From the NCBI GenBank assembly GCA_947589185.1, contig CANQCK010000001.1, positions 310,001 to 374,000 of the forward strand: a stretch of 64,000 nucleotides of DNA, in the 5' to 3' direction. The stretch comes from an uncultured Clostridia bacterium (GTDB lineage: Bacteria > Bacillota > Clostridia > Oscillospirales > Ruminococcaceae). Below the pieces are notes generated by a model. The model was not told the DNA's origin, did not search any database, and saw only the letters and a program-made list of their open reading frames with translations. How positions within the stretch are numbered: position 1 is the first letter of the stretch; every line of letters begins with the position of its first letter. A program made the position numbers and the translations under genes. Below are positions 18,517 to 27,938 of the stretch, piece after piece.

Positions 18517-19803
18517 ATGATTATGGAAACACAAACTGAAAGGGTCATACTTCACATTGATATGAACAACTGCTATGCATCTATTGAATGTAAGCTTAAT
18601 CCTGAGCTTAAAGGAAAATGCGTAGCTGTTGCCGGAAATCAGGAGGAGCGTCACGGAATTATACTTGCCAAAAACGAACTTGCAAAAGGTTTTGGCGTAC
18701 AGACCGGAGAACCAATCTGGCAAGCTAAGAAAAAATGTCCTCAGCTTATTCTGGTACCGCCCAGATATGAGGAATATCTAAAACATTCAAAGGCAGCGAG
18801 AAAAATATACTCTGACTATACAGACAAGATTGAACCTTTCGGTATAGATGAATGCTGGATAGACATAACCGGCTATTGGCGAAACGGCAAGCAGGCAGAC
18901 GGAAAGATAATTGCTGATGAAATAAGAGAAAGAGTAAAATCAGAATTAGGAATTACAGTATCTATCGGCGTTAGCTTCAATAAAATCTTTGCAAAGCTGG
19001 GTTCTGATATGAAAAAGCCTGACGCCACTACGGTCATTTCATATAAGGGTAAAGATTGCTTTAAAGAAAAGGTTTTTCCACTTGATGTAGGAGAACTTTT
19101 ATATGTAGGAAAGGCAACAAAGAAAAGGCTCAACCAAAGAGGAATTTTCACAATAGGAGAACTGGCAAAAACGCCTGTTTCACTTCTTCAAAGCTGGCTT
19201 GGCAAATGGGGACAATATCTCTGGGTTTATGCAAACGGACTTGATATAACTCCTGTTGAAAGCGACGGTCATAAACCTCTGGTTAAATCGGTAAGCAACG
19301 GAACTACCTCGTACCGTGACCTTGAAAACGACAACGATGTAAAAATAATCACATTTGCATTGGCAGAAAGCATAGCATCAAGACTTCGGGCAATCCACTC
19401 AAAATGTGAGACCGTTTCCATTTCGGTAAAAAACAATCAGCTATACACTTATTCTCGGCAAAAGAAGCTGTATATTCCCACAAACGACGCCTACGAAATT
19501 GCAGAAATTGCACTCTCGCTTTACAAAGAATCATACAACTTGGCGGCAGGTAATCCTATCCGTGCAGTATCAATTTGCGTTTCCGAGCTTAAAGATATTT
19601 ACTCAGACTACCAGACCTCAATTCTTGAAAATTCAGATAAAAACAGAAAGCAGGAAAGTCTCAACAAAACAGTTGACCTTCTCCGAGAAAAGTACGGCTA
19701 TACCTGTATAAGAAGAGCAGTTGTCGTAAGCGACAAGGGCTTTGCAAACTTCTCGGCAAAAATACAAAATGAAATACATCCTGTCGGGGTATATCACGCC
19801 TAA
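18517..19803 (+). CDS. dinB: DNA polymerase IV (Y-family)
   Basis: HIDMNNCYASIECKLNPELKGKCVAVAG, EPFGIDECWIDIT, SIGVSFNKIFAKLGSDMKKPDATT. Confidence 0.93.
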   Translation: MIMETQTERVILHIDMNNCYASIECKLNPELKGKCVAVAGNQEERHGIILAKNELAKGFGVQTGEPIWQAKKKCPQLILVPPRYEEYLKHSKAARKIYSDYTDKIEPFGIDECWIDITGYWRNGKQADGKIIADEIRERVKSELGITVSIGVSFNKIFAKLGSDMKKPDATTVISYKGKDCFKEKVFPLDVGELLYVGKATKKRLNQRGIFTIGELAKTPVSLLQSWLGKWGQYLWVYANGLDITPVESDGHKPLVKSVSNGTTSYRDLENDNDVKIITFALAESIASRLRAIHSKCETVSISVKNNQLYTYSRQKKLYIPTNDAYEIAEIALSLYKESYNLAAGNPIRAVSICVSELKDIYSDYQTSILENSDKNRKQESLNKTVDLLREKYGYTCIRRAVVVSDKGFANFSAKIQNEIHPVGVYHA

Positions 19804-19809
19804 AGTATA

Positions 19810-19845
19810 AGAGCCTGAACCATTTTATGGAACAGGCTTTTATTT
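19810..19845 (+). terminator. dinB terminator
   Basis: AGCCTGAACC...GGAACAGGCT followed by T-rich sequence. Confidence 0.6.
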
Positions 19846-19872
19846 ACACATATTCATCTCTTCTGCTAAAGA

Positions 19873-20640
19873 TTATCTTTTTATAATTCTTTTTATATCT
19901 CTTGCCTTTCCGGTTTGTTCATCGAAATCCACCACAACTCCGTTTATAAAGCAAGGCTCTTTGCTTTCTTCAAACATTACAGGAAAGTGAAGACGCATTT
20001 TATCAGTTGCAATATCGCTGTCAACGCCAAGCACAGAACGCTCGGGACCAGTCATACCCACATCGGTAATGTAGGCTGTATGATCGCCCAAAATCATCTC
20101 ATCAGCCGTCTGAACATGAGTGTGCGTTCCAAAAACACCTGTTACCCTGCCAGTAAAATAGTGTCCTATACACTTTTTCTCAGATGTCGCCTCAGCATGA
20201 AAATCAATAAAAATATTCGGCGTAGATATTTTTGACAACGCATTGTCTATAGCTGTAAAGGGATTGTCAATAGGTTCAAGATAAATAACGCCCATTGCAT
20301 TTATAAAAGCGACCTGAGTTCTACCCAAATCGAGAACGTACATTCCCTTCCCTATTACTCCGTCGGGGTAATTAATCGGTCTGAGAAGGTATTCGCACTC
20401 ATCATATAAGTGAACAGATTCTCTTCTCTTAAAAGAATGATTGCCGGTTGTTATAACGTCTGCACCGCAGTTTGTCAACATTTCTAGCGACGACTTAGTA
20501 ATTCCGTTTCCGGGAGCCGAATTTTCACCGTTAACAGCAAGAATATCTGCTCCATATTCTTTTTTTAAGTCGAATATGTTCTTTGCTAAAAACTCACACC
20601 CCTGCTTTGATACAACATCGCCTATAAACATTAATCTCAT
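19873..20640 (-). CDS. YmdB-family metallophosphoesterase
   Basis: MRLMFIGDVVSKQGCEFL, NGENSAPGNGIT, TTGNHSFKR, GTHTHVQTADE. Confidence 0.92.
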   Translation of the reverse strand: MRLMFIGDVVSKQGCEFLAKNIFDLKKEYGADILAVNGENSAPGNGITKSSLEMLTNCGADVITTGNHSFKRRESVHLYDECEYLLRPINYPDGVIGKGMYVLDLGRTQVAFINAMGVIYLEPIDNPFTAIDNALSKISTPNIFIDFHAEATSEKKCIGHYFTGRVTGVFGTHTHVQTADEMILGDHTAYITDVGMTGPERSVLGVDSDIATDKMRLHFPVMFEESKEPCFINGVVVDFDEQTGKARDIKRIIKR

Positions 20641-20698
20641 ATGCTCATACTCCGCCTAACTAAACAAATTACTTGTGATAATTTAACCTAACTATATT

Positions 20699-22210
20699 TT
20701 AATTCTTTTTAGTATTATTATCCTCAAATGAAGTTTCTTTTTTTATCGGTTTTGTATTTGTCATTTCAAACCAGAACATAGAACCCTTACCTTCTTCGCT
20801 TGATACTCCAAAAGGAAACTCATGCGATTTCAGAATTCCTTTAACTATTGATAATCCTATTCCTGTTCCTACCTTATCCCGTGCAACCTTTTTATCTCGA
20901 TAGTATCTGTCGAAAACAAGCGGCATAAGCTCTTTAGAAATTCCCTCGCCGTGGTCTATTACTTCAATTCTGACGCTGTCTTTCTCATTGATCTGTCGTA
21001 TTATAACTGTCTTATCATCACCGCAGTAATTAACTGCGTTGTTTATAAGGTTATACAAAACCTGTTCTATCTTCGTTTCATCTGCTAGACAGATCCTGTC
21101 ATCGTCTTTGTAATACTTGATATTGTAACCGTCGCGCTCAATTAAGATCTGATACCTTGAAAGCACGTCATTCATCTTATCACAAACTGAAAACTCAGAA
21201 AGCGATAGTTCAGCATTCGAGCTTTCCAGTTTAGAAAGTTCAAGAATATCATTAACAAGAAAAGCCAGTCTGTCTGATTCGTCTATGATAACCTGTATAT
21301 GCTCGGCACGCTTTTTAGGATTATCACCCGATAGATCCCTTATCATCTCGGCATACGCCTTTATCATAGTTAACGGAGTTCTAAGGTCGTGCGATACATT
21401 GGCAATAAGATCACGTCTTAAATCAGTTACCTTTTTTACTTCCTGCCCCGCATGGTTGAGTACATTTGAAAGTTCCTGGACCTCCTCATACCCTTCGCCT
21501 TCAAAATGAACGTCGTAGTTGCCTTCTGCAAATTTCTCTGCCGATTCGGTAATTTTCACAATAGGTCTTGCTATTCTCTTTGACATAAATAAAGCTATGA
21601 TAAATGCAAGTTCAAATAAAATGAAGGTTATAAAAATCAACTGTTCCTTAATTATTCTGCTCGTCGAATCTACCGGCTCAACCGAACTTTCCAAAAACAG
21701 CAGCTTAGGAGTTCCGTTTAATTCGATCTTAGTTACATAAAAAAGCTCTTTGCTTTCTGTCTCTTTATTCTCATAGATTTCAGAAATGCTGTTTTTACCG
21801 CTGCTTAAAAGCCTGTTTCTGAATTTATAAATATACTGCCCGAACTTTTTCTCAACATCTGCATTGAAATATGAATATCGCCCGAGATAATTTGCATTAT
21901 GCTCGACATTCCCCAAAGTATCGGTAATTAAAATCGTAGCACTGTTCTGAAAAGCCAGACTGTTGATAAGAGCGTCAAGATTATAAGAATCTATGTTTTC
22001 AGAAATCTGTTCAGCACACGATTCTAAATCCCTTACCTTCATAGACTGATAATACATCTCAATAAAAAAATACTGAAAAAGCCATAGCAAAAGCAAAATT
22101 ATTATTGTGAAAACCATAAAGCTTACCCAGATATATGTTACAAGACTTTTCTGCTTTTTTACAGATTCAACAGCATTATCAGCTTTTTTACTATTAAACA
22201 ATCTTTTCAA
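20699..22210 (-). CDS. sensor histidine kinase
   Basis: ANVSHDLRTPLTMIKAYAEMI H-box, HAMP-like region, GTGIGLSIVKGI. Confidence 0.93.
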   Translation of the reverse strand: MKRLFNSKKADNAVESVKKQKSLVTYIWVSFMVFTIIILLLLWLFQYFFIEMYYQSMKVRDLESCAEQISENIDSYNLDALINSLAFQNSATILITDTLGNVEHNANYLGRYSYFNADVEKKFGQYIYKFRNRLLSSGKNSISEIYENKETESKELFYVTKIELNGTPKLLFLESSVEPVDSTSRIIKEQLIFITFILFELAFIIALFMSKRIARPIVKITESAEKFAEGNYDVHFEGEGYEEVQELSNVLNHAGQEVKKVTDLRRDLIANVSHDLRTPLTMIKAYAEMIRDLSGDNPKKRAEHIQVIIDESDRLAFLVNDILELSKLESSNAELSLSEFSVCDKMNDVLSRYQILIERDGYNIKYYKDDDRICLADETKIEQVLYNLINNAVNYCGDDKTVIIRQINEKDSVRIEVIDHGEGISKELMPLVFDRYYRDKKVARDKVGTGIGLSIVKGILKSHEFPFGVSSEEGKGSMFWFEMTNTKPIKKETSFEDNNTKKN

Positions 22211-22895
22211 ACTTATATCCCATTCCTCTCAAGGTTACTATAAGATTTCTATATTCGCCCAAGCTGTTTCTTAACATTTTAATGTGTGTGTCAACCGTTC
22301 TGTCATCTCCGTAAAAGTCATATCCCCACACTTCTTCTAACAGTCTGTCTCTTGAAAGTGCTATGTTCATATTTTTCACCAGATAAAACAAAAGGTCATA
22401 CTCTTTTGGAGTCATTGAAATTTTTTCGCCGTCAATCAAAACCTCTCTTGCAGTAAAGTTAATAGTCAGACCTTTATATTTTACTATATCCTCTTTGTTG
22501 CTAACAGGGTTAGCTCTGCTTATTACCGCACGAATTCTTGCCATAAGCTCTTTCGGCGAAAACGGCTTTACTACATAGTCATCGATTCCCAACTCAAAGC
22601 CAAACAGCTTGTCATACTCCTCTCCCCTTGCTGAAAGCATAATAACAGGTACGCTGCTTGTCTTTCTTATCTCACGAACAGCCGAATAACCGTCCAGCTT
22701 CGGCATCATAATATCCATAATAATTATGCTGATATCATCAATTTCCGAAACCTTTTTTACTGCTTCCATACCGTCTTCAGCCTCAGCAATTTCAAAGCCC
22801 TCGAATTCAGCATATTCACGCACAACATCTCTTATTTTCTTTTCATCGTCCACAATAAGTATTTTTGGCATAATTATCTTCTCCTTTTCAGGCAT
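22194..22895 (-). CDS. OmpR-family response regulator
   Basis: ILIVDDEKKIRDVVREY...IIMDIMMPKLDG, winged-helix C-terminus. Confidence 0.94.
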   Translation of the reverse strand: MPEKEKIIMPKILIVDDEKKIRDVVREYAEFEGFEIAEAEDGMEAVKKVSEIDDISIIIMDIMMPKLDGYSAVREIRKTSSVPVIMLSARGEEYDKLFGFELGIDDYVVKPFSPKELMARIRAVISRANPVSNKEDIVKYKGLTINFTAREVLIDGEKISMTPKEYDLLFYLVKNMNIALSRDRLLEEVWGYDFYGDDRTVDTHIKMLRNSLGEYRNLIVTLRGMGYKFEKIV

Positions 22896-23065
22896 TTGTC
22901 ATTTCTATCTGTATTAACACTATCACCTGATTGTGTAAATCAAGTGACAAACAGTAAAAATACTGCTTCAAATAAGAATTATTGACATAAACTGCTTACA
23001 TCTCTATAATGTAATTATACTATATCATAAATAATAATACAATACAAAAATCGGAGGAGACTTTT

Positions 23066-23524
23066 ATGGTAAGACCGTTTAAGAAAACAGATTTAGAAAA
23101 TTGTGTAAGACTGCTAATCGATGTATACTACAATAATCCGTGGAACAACAAGTGGAATGAGAAAACCGGAACACGGTATTTAGATGAAATATCTGACCTT
23201 AAACGATTCGTCGGTTTTGTTTATGAAGATGATAAAACAGGTGAAATAATCGGTGCTGTATTTGCAAATGAGCAGGTTTGGTGGTCGGGGGACGAGCTTT
23301 ATATTTACGAGCTTTTTGTGTCAAACAAACACCATAAAGAGGGCATCGCAAAAAGTCTTATATCAGCTCTTGAAAAGCATATTGAAGAAAAAGGTATTGA
23401 ATGTATTACACTGCTTACCAACAATAAAACACCTGCTCCCGAATTTTATAAGCATCTGGGCTTTGAAAAACTTGAATATACCGAGTATTATTGCAGAAAA
23501 GCACTTAACAAATATAAAATATAA
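23066..23524 (+). CDS. GNAT family N-acetyltransferase
   Basis: ELFVSNKHHKEGIAKSLISALEKHIEEKG...FYKHLGFEKLE. Confidence 0.88.
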   Translation: MVRPFKKTDLENCVRLLIDVYYNNPWNNKWNEKTGTRYLDEISDLKRFVGFVYEDDKTGEIIGAVFANEQVWWSGDELYIYELFVSNKHHKEGIAKSLISALEKHIEEKGIECITLLTNNKTPAPEFYKHLGFEKLEYTEYYCRKALNKYKI

Positions 23525-23556
23525 AAATCGGAAGACCTACAGCCCTCCGATATTTT
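23525..23556. terminator. terminator hairpin
   Basis: ATCGGAAG...CCTCCGATATTTTT. Confidence 0.5.
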
Positions 23557-23565
23557 TATAATATA

Positions 23566-24006
23566 TTAGTTATTTGAAACCTCTGGAAAGGTCATTAATT
23601 CAAGTCTCTGCTTGATTTTTTCAAAAGCTGTTATCGGATCATTAATATCCTGTACTGTTTTTTCCATCGGACAAATATCCGTATCAGACCTATTTCTGAT
23701 AACCTCAACTGACAGATCATAAAATGCCTCAATGCCGTTCTTAGAGAGAATATCGATTGCTCCTTTGCTCATAACAGGAGCGTATACCGAATCGACATTG
23801 AGCAATACATAGAGAAAAGCGGCAGCCTTCCCTACCACCTTATCGGCAGCACAGAAGCCTTTTAATCCTGTTTGAGAATTTAACCAGTCAACAAGCGGTT
23901 TTACACCTCTCACAGTGCTCGTGATTAACTCATCATCCTTGCACAGAACGCAAGTGTATTCGCCCTTGAAAAGCAAATCAACAGCTTTTTTTAAATCAGC
24001 CTTCAT
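23566..24006 (-). CDS. DUF1893-like protein
   Basis: MKADLKKAVDLLFKGEYTCVLCKDDELITSTVRGVKPLVDWL; start trimmed to the internal Met. Confidence 0.65.
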   Translation of the reverse strand: MKADLKKAVDLLFKGEYTCVLCKDDELITSTVRGVKPLVDWLNSQTGLKGFCAADKVVGKAAAFLYVLLNVDSVYAPVMSKGAIDILSKNGIEAFYDLSVEVIRNRSDTDICPMEKTVQDINDPITAFEKIKQRLELMTFPEVSNN

Positions 24007-24565
24007 TCTTTGAGTTCTCCACACGGTAAACAATAAGAGGAAGCAACGCCCACTGAAGAACGATACCGAAAATTCCAACGCCAATGCTCATCCATATTGC
24101 AGAAACATTCACGCTCTCATTTCCAAATGCAAAAACTGAAATAAGTATTGCAGCAGCACGAACTGCACGTCCTGCAACCTGAGTAATAAGTACCTTTGCA
24201 ATTGTCGGCATTTTCACGTTTCTTAGAAGACCTGCGAAAAGACCGTATGCACAAAGCTCAATCATCATAAACGGAAGCATAGCAGCTACAGGCATACCCG
24301 AAATTGCAAAGCTTGCCAGAGGTCCCAGCAAACCTGAAATCGCTCCTGCATACGGACCTGCTAAAAGACCAACTAAAATGATAGGCAGATGCATAGGTAA
24401 AAATGTTTCGCCAAGTGCAGTTCCAAGCCCTGAAACAGCACCGAGAAAATGAAACAACTGCGGAACAGCAACTGCCGCAGCAATTGCTGTGATTGCAGCA
24501 AATATCTGAATTTTTATTGACAGGTGTGGTTTTGTAATGGATTTCAATACTTCTGTATTTGTCAT
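23996..24565 (-). CDS. ECF transporter S component-like membrane protein
   Basis: Multi-TM; LPIILVGLLAGPYAGAISGLLGPLASFAISGMPVAAMLPFMMIEL. Confidence 0.8.
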   Translation of the reverse strand: MTNTEVLKSITKPHLSIKIQIFAAITAIAAAVAVPQLFHFLGAVSGLGTALGETFLPMHLPIILVGLLAGPYAGAISGLLGPLASFAISGMPVAAMLPFMMIELCAYGLFAGLLRNVKMPTIAKVLITQVAGRAVRAAAILISVFAFGNESVNVSAIWMSIGVGIFGIVLQWALLPLIVYRVENSKNEG

Positions 24566-24600
24566 AATAAACTCTCCTTTAACATTTAATAGAACTACTC

Positions 24601-25719
24601 TTACTGTTCAAATTCTAATGCGACCTGCTCCAGCAAATCACGTATTTTTAAGTTTTGAGGACAAATTTCTTCACATTTCCCGCATTTGATACAATCAGAC
24701 GCTTTACCGTTCTTTACAGTATATACTTCATTGTAGTAAAACGAGCTGTTCCAATCCTTATACTGATTTTTTGCATTCATACACGCAAACAAATCTGGTA
24801 TCGAAATGTTCTGCGGACAGCCTTCAGTACAGTATCGGCAGGCGGTACAAGGAATAATATCCTGATTTTTCAGGATACTGCATACCTTTTTGATCGCTTC
24901 CATCTCTTTATCGTTAATAGGCTTGAAGTCAGTCATAAAGCTGAGATTGTCTTCCATCTGAGCCATATTGCTCATACCCGAAAGTACAAGTACTACATTC
25001 TCAAATCCTGCAGCAAAACGAATAGCATAGCTTGCATAGCTTCCGCCCTGAAGTTCATCAAAAACTTCCTTTGCTGCAGCAGGAAGATTTGCAAGACTTC
25101 CGCCCTTTACAGGCTCCATCACAATAACAGGCTTGCCGAACTTGCGGCATACCTCATAGCATTTTCGGCTTTCAACAGCAGCGTCGTCGTAATCTATATA
25201 ATTAAACTGAATCTGTACGATCTCTATCTGAGGATATTCGGTCAGAATCTGTTCCAATACCGTTGCCTTGTCATGAAATGATATTCCGAAGTGTTTAATC
25301 TTCCCCTCTTTTAACAGTTCCAGACCGATTTCATATGCCTTGCACTTTTTATATTTTTTAAAAACATCTGCATTCTGTGAGTGCATCAGATAGAAGTCAA
25401 AATAATCAACTCCGCAAATTTTAAGCTGGCTTTCAAAAAATGGTCTTATCTGCTCCTGCGTTTCAAAATAGCTCGAGGATAGCTTGTTTGTCAGTATATA
25501 GCTTTCCCTGGGATAGCGGCTTACAAGACAGTCATGTAATGCTGTTTCGCTCTTTCCGTCTACATACATATGTGCCGTGTCAAAATAATTGAAGCCTGCG
25601 TCCATATATGCGTCAATCATACGATTGAATTCATCATAATCTACCTCGTTGCCTTTCATAGGCAGACGCATACATCCAAAGCCTAAATTTTTATCTATAC
25701 CCTCAATATTAGGTTTCAT
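24601..25719 (-). CDS. aldo/keto reductase with C-terminal 4Fe-4S motifs
   Basis: FNYFDTAHMYVDGKSE, CTACRYCTEGCPQNISIP, CIKCGKCEEICPQNLKIRDLL. Confidence 0.92.
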   Translation of the reverse strand: MKPNIEGIDKNLGFGCMRLPMKGNEVDYDEFNRMIDAYMDAGFNYFDTAHMYVDGKSETALHDCLVSRYPRESYILTNKLSSSYFETQEQIRPFFESQLKICGVDYFDFYLMHSQNADVFKKYKKCKAYEIGLELLKEGKIKHFGISFHDKATVLEQILTEYPQIEIVQIQFNYIDYDDAAVESRKCYEVCRKFGKPVIVMEPVKGGSLANLPAAAKEVFDELQGGSYASYAIRFAAGFENVVLVLSGMSNMAQMEDNLSFMTDFKPINDKEMEAIKKVCSILKNQDIIPCTACRYCTEGCPQNISIPDLFACMNAKNQYKDWNSSFYYNEVYTVKNGKASDCIKCGKCEEICPQNLKIRDLLEQVALEFEQ

Positions 25720-25742
25720 ACCTGTACCTCCTCTTTAAAATT

Positions 25743-26120
25743 ACTAGCCTGCCGTTGTACAAAATAAATACATTTTGCAATTTTCTCAAAGACAGACTGG
25801 ATGCAACGTCACCGTTTATCTCGACTATTGCTTTTTCACTAAGTACTAGCCTGCCGTTGTACAAAGTAAATACATTTTGCAAGCTCTCCAAAGGCAGACT
25901 GGATGCAACGTCACCGTTTATCATGACTGTTACTTTTTCACTAAGTACTAGACTGCCATTGTACAAAGTAAATACATTTTGCAAGTTCTCCAAAGGCAGA
26001 CTGTATGCAACGTCACCGTTTATCTCGATTATTGCTTTTTCACTAAGTACTAGCCTGCCGTTGTACAAAATAAATACATTTTACAAGCTTTCCAAAGGCA
26101 GAGAGCCAGCGGCGGCTCGC
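25743..26120 (+). repeat. 102-bp tandem repeat array (3 full units + partial 4th)
   Basis: ACTAGCCTGCCGTTGTACAAA... begins at 25743, 25845, 25947 and 26049, exactly 102 bp apart. Confidence 0.95.
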
Positions 26121-26122
26121 CG

Positions 26123-27019
26123 TTAGCTTATGCCTAGAAATTCAAAATAGTTCTTTTCGGGAAGAACAACATAAGTTTCCTCTATCTTTGAGCTTCCCTT
26201 TGCCTGATACTCCAATGTATTATTATCTTTCCAAGCAACCAAAGGAACCTCACCACGCCCAAAATTATAAACTGTTTTCTTGATACCCTTTTGTTTCAAG
26301 CTGAAAAACTTAAAGTTCTTATCCTGACCGTAAGGCACAACATAAAGAGCGACCTTTCCTACATTATTGTCCTGAACGTCTGCTACATAAAACTGCATTT
26401 TTCCGTCAGGCGAGATCGTATTGTCAATATAATTTCCCTGGGCGTCCTTTTCAAAATCAGAATCGCTTCCCGTATTAGCAGTAGTTTTAAAGTTTACTCT
26501 GTTTATAGAGTCGATCTGTTCAGCATACAGAGAGTATACCTCAGGGTAGTTTGCAAGGTTAGAATCCAGCCTTGTCTCAACATTAGAACCTCCGAACAGA
26601 AAGTTTATTACAAAGAAAATTATAAGCCCCAGAACATATATAAGCAGATAAACAGTTCCCAAAATAACCTTTAAAGTTTCGTTATTAGACGCTGCAAAAA
26701 ATATAACGATTGCAACTATAAACGCAGGAATAATCAATACCCAGTCGCCGAGATTAAATATCACAAAAAGAAATACAAGCGGCGGCAGCAAAATTCCCAC
26801 TAACTTGGTTATAAACTCATTTCTCGTTAAAATCATAAGCGTCAGGAACACTGCACTTGCAATCACATATATAAGCAAAAAAGAAAACTGAGAACCCTGT
26901 TTAAATTCAAGCTCATATAAGAATGTAGCATAAGTCAAAATTGCTATAACAGCAACATAAGCTAAGTTGATTAACGATATAACACGTTTAACCCAAATAT
27001 TCTGAAAAAAACTCTGCAT
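26123..27019 (-). CDS. hypothetical multi-TM membrane protein
   Basis: Six or so hydrophobic segments, extracytoplasmic C-terminal domain. Confidence 0.7.
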   Translation of the reverse strand: MQSFFQNIWVKRVISLINLAYVAVIAILTYATFLYELEFKQGSQFSFLLIYVIASAVFLTLMILTRNEFITKLVGILLPPLVFLFVIFNLGDWVLIIPAFIVAIVIFFAASNNETLKVILGTVYLLIYVLGLIIFFVINFLFGGSNVETRLDSNLANYPEVYSLYAEQIDSINRVNFKTTANTGSDSDFEKDAQGNYIDNTISPDGKMQFYVADVQDNNVGKVALYVVPYGQDKNFKFFSLKQKGIKKTVYNFGRGEVPLVAWKDNNTLEYQAKGSSKIEETYVVLPEKNYFEFLGIS

Positions 27020-27075
27020 AATTAATCCTCCGTTTTTTATCTTAAAAATTATTTTACCCTAGATTTAACAAAAAA

Positions 27076-27894
27076 TCAAGTGTTCCCGCTGTATTTGGAA
27101 ACATCGTCAAACTTAATTTTTCCGCCGAATATGTCAAGTGCAGAACCAACAGTAAAATCAACTCTCCCCTTGCCTGTTTTTTCTATTATTTCAATATCTT
27201 CAAGCGACGCTATGCCTCCGGCATAAGTAATAATATTTTTGCTCCTATTTTGCTTTGAAATAAGCAGTTCAGCAGAATCTGAAAGAACACCCAGAAGCTC
27301 CGTATCTATTCCCGAAGCCTTTCCTTCAACATCAACAGCGTGAACCAAAAACTCATCACAGTATTTATAAAGTTCCAAAAAGGTCTGCTCTGTTATTTTA
27401 GTATCGGTAAACTTCTGCCATCTGTCTGTAACGATATAGTAATTCCCATCACGCTTTCTGCAGGAAAGATCAAGTACGACTTTTTCCTTTCCAACAGCTT
27501 TTACAAGCAATCTAAGATTTTCAATATTCATCTTGCCGTCTTTAAAAACGTATGAAGTAACTATTATATGGCTTGCACCCTTCTTTATGAATTTCAAAGC
27601 ATTGTCCGCATCTATTCCTCCGCCTATCTGAAATCCGCCCGGAAAGCGTTTAAGCGCAGACTCCGCCTGTTTTAAATCCTCCTGATACTCATATGTTCCC
27701 ACTTTGTTAAGCAGAATAATGTGTCCGCCCGAAAGATTATACCTTTTATAAAGCTCTGCAAAATAATCCGCATTTTCGCCTGATACAAAATTTTCATCGG
27801 CATAAGAGCTTTTTTCTTTTGAATCACTAAGACTTCCGCCGACTATCTGCTTTACCTTTCCGTTATGAATATCAATGCACGGACGAAATCTCAT
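27076..27894 (-). CDS. hisA: ProFAR isomerase HisA, eukaryotic (HIS6)-like subtype
   Basis: MRFRPCIDIHNGKVKQIVGGSL, FPGGFQIGGGIDADNALKFIKKGASHIIVTSYVFKDG, VLDLSCRKRDGNYYIVTDRWQKFT. Confidence 0.8.
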   Translation of the reverse strand: MRFRPCIDIHNGKVKQIVGGSLSDSKEKSSYADENFVSGENADYFAELYKRYNLSGGHIILLNKVGTYEYQEDLKQAESALKRFPGGFQIGGGIDADNALKFIKKGASHIIVTSYVFKDGKMNIENLRLLVKAVGKEKVVLDLSCRKRDGNYYIVTDRWQKFTDTKITEQTFLELYKYCDEFLVHAVDVEGKASGIDTELLGVLSDSAELLISKQNRSKNIITYAGGIASLEDIEIIEKTGKGRVDFTVGSALDIFGGKIKFDDVSKYSGNT

Positions 27895-27938
27895 TTTTTA
27901 TCCTCCGTAATTATTCTTAGTAAATAACTTTGTAATTT

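Noticed and set aside
25743-26120. CRISPR array
   Set aside because: 102-bp near-identical units with no repeat/spacer alternation and no cas genes nearby.
25709-26126. Overlapping ORFs 25709-26068 (-) and 25755-26126 (+) as repeat-containing proteins
   Set aside because: They arise from a 102-bp tandem repeat whose period is a multiple of 3. Single copies elsewhere contain in-frame stops or shifts (for example the 1256 copy), so I treat the element as non-coding.
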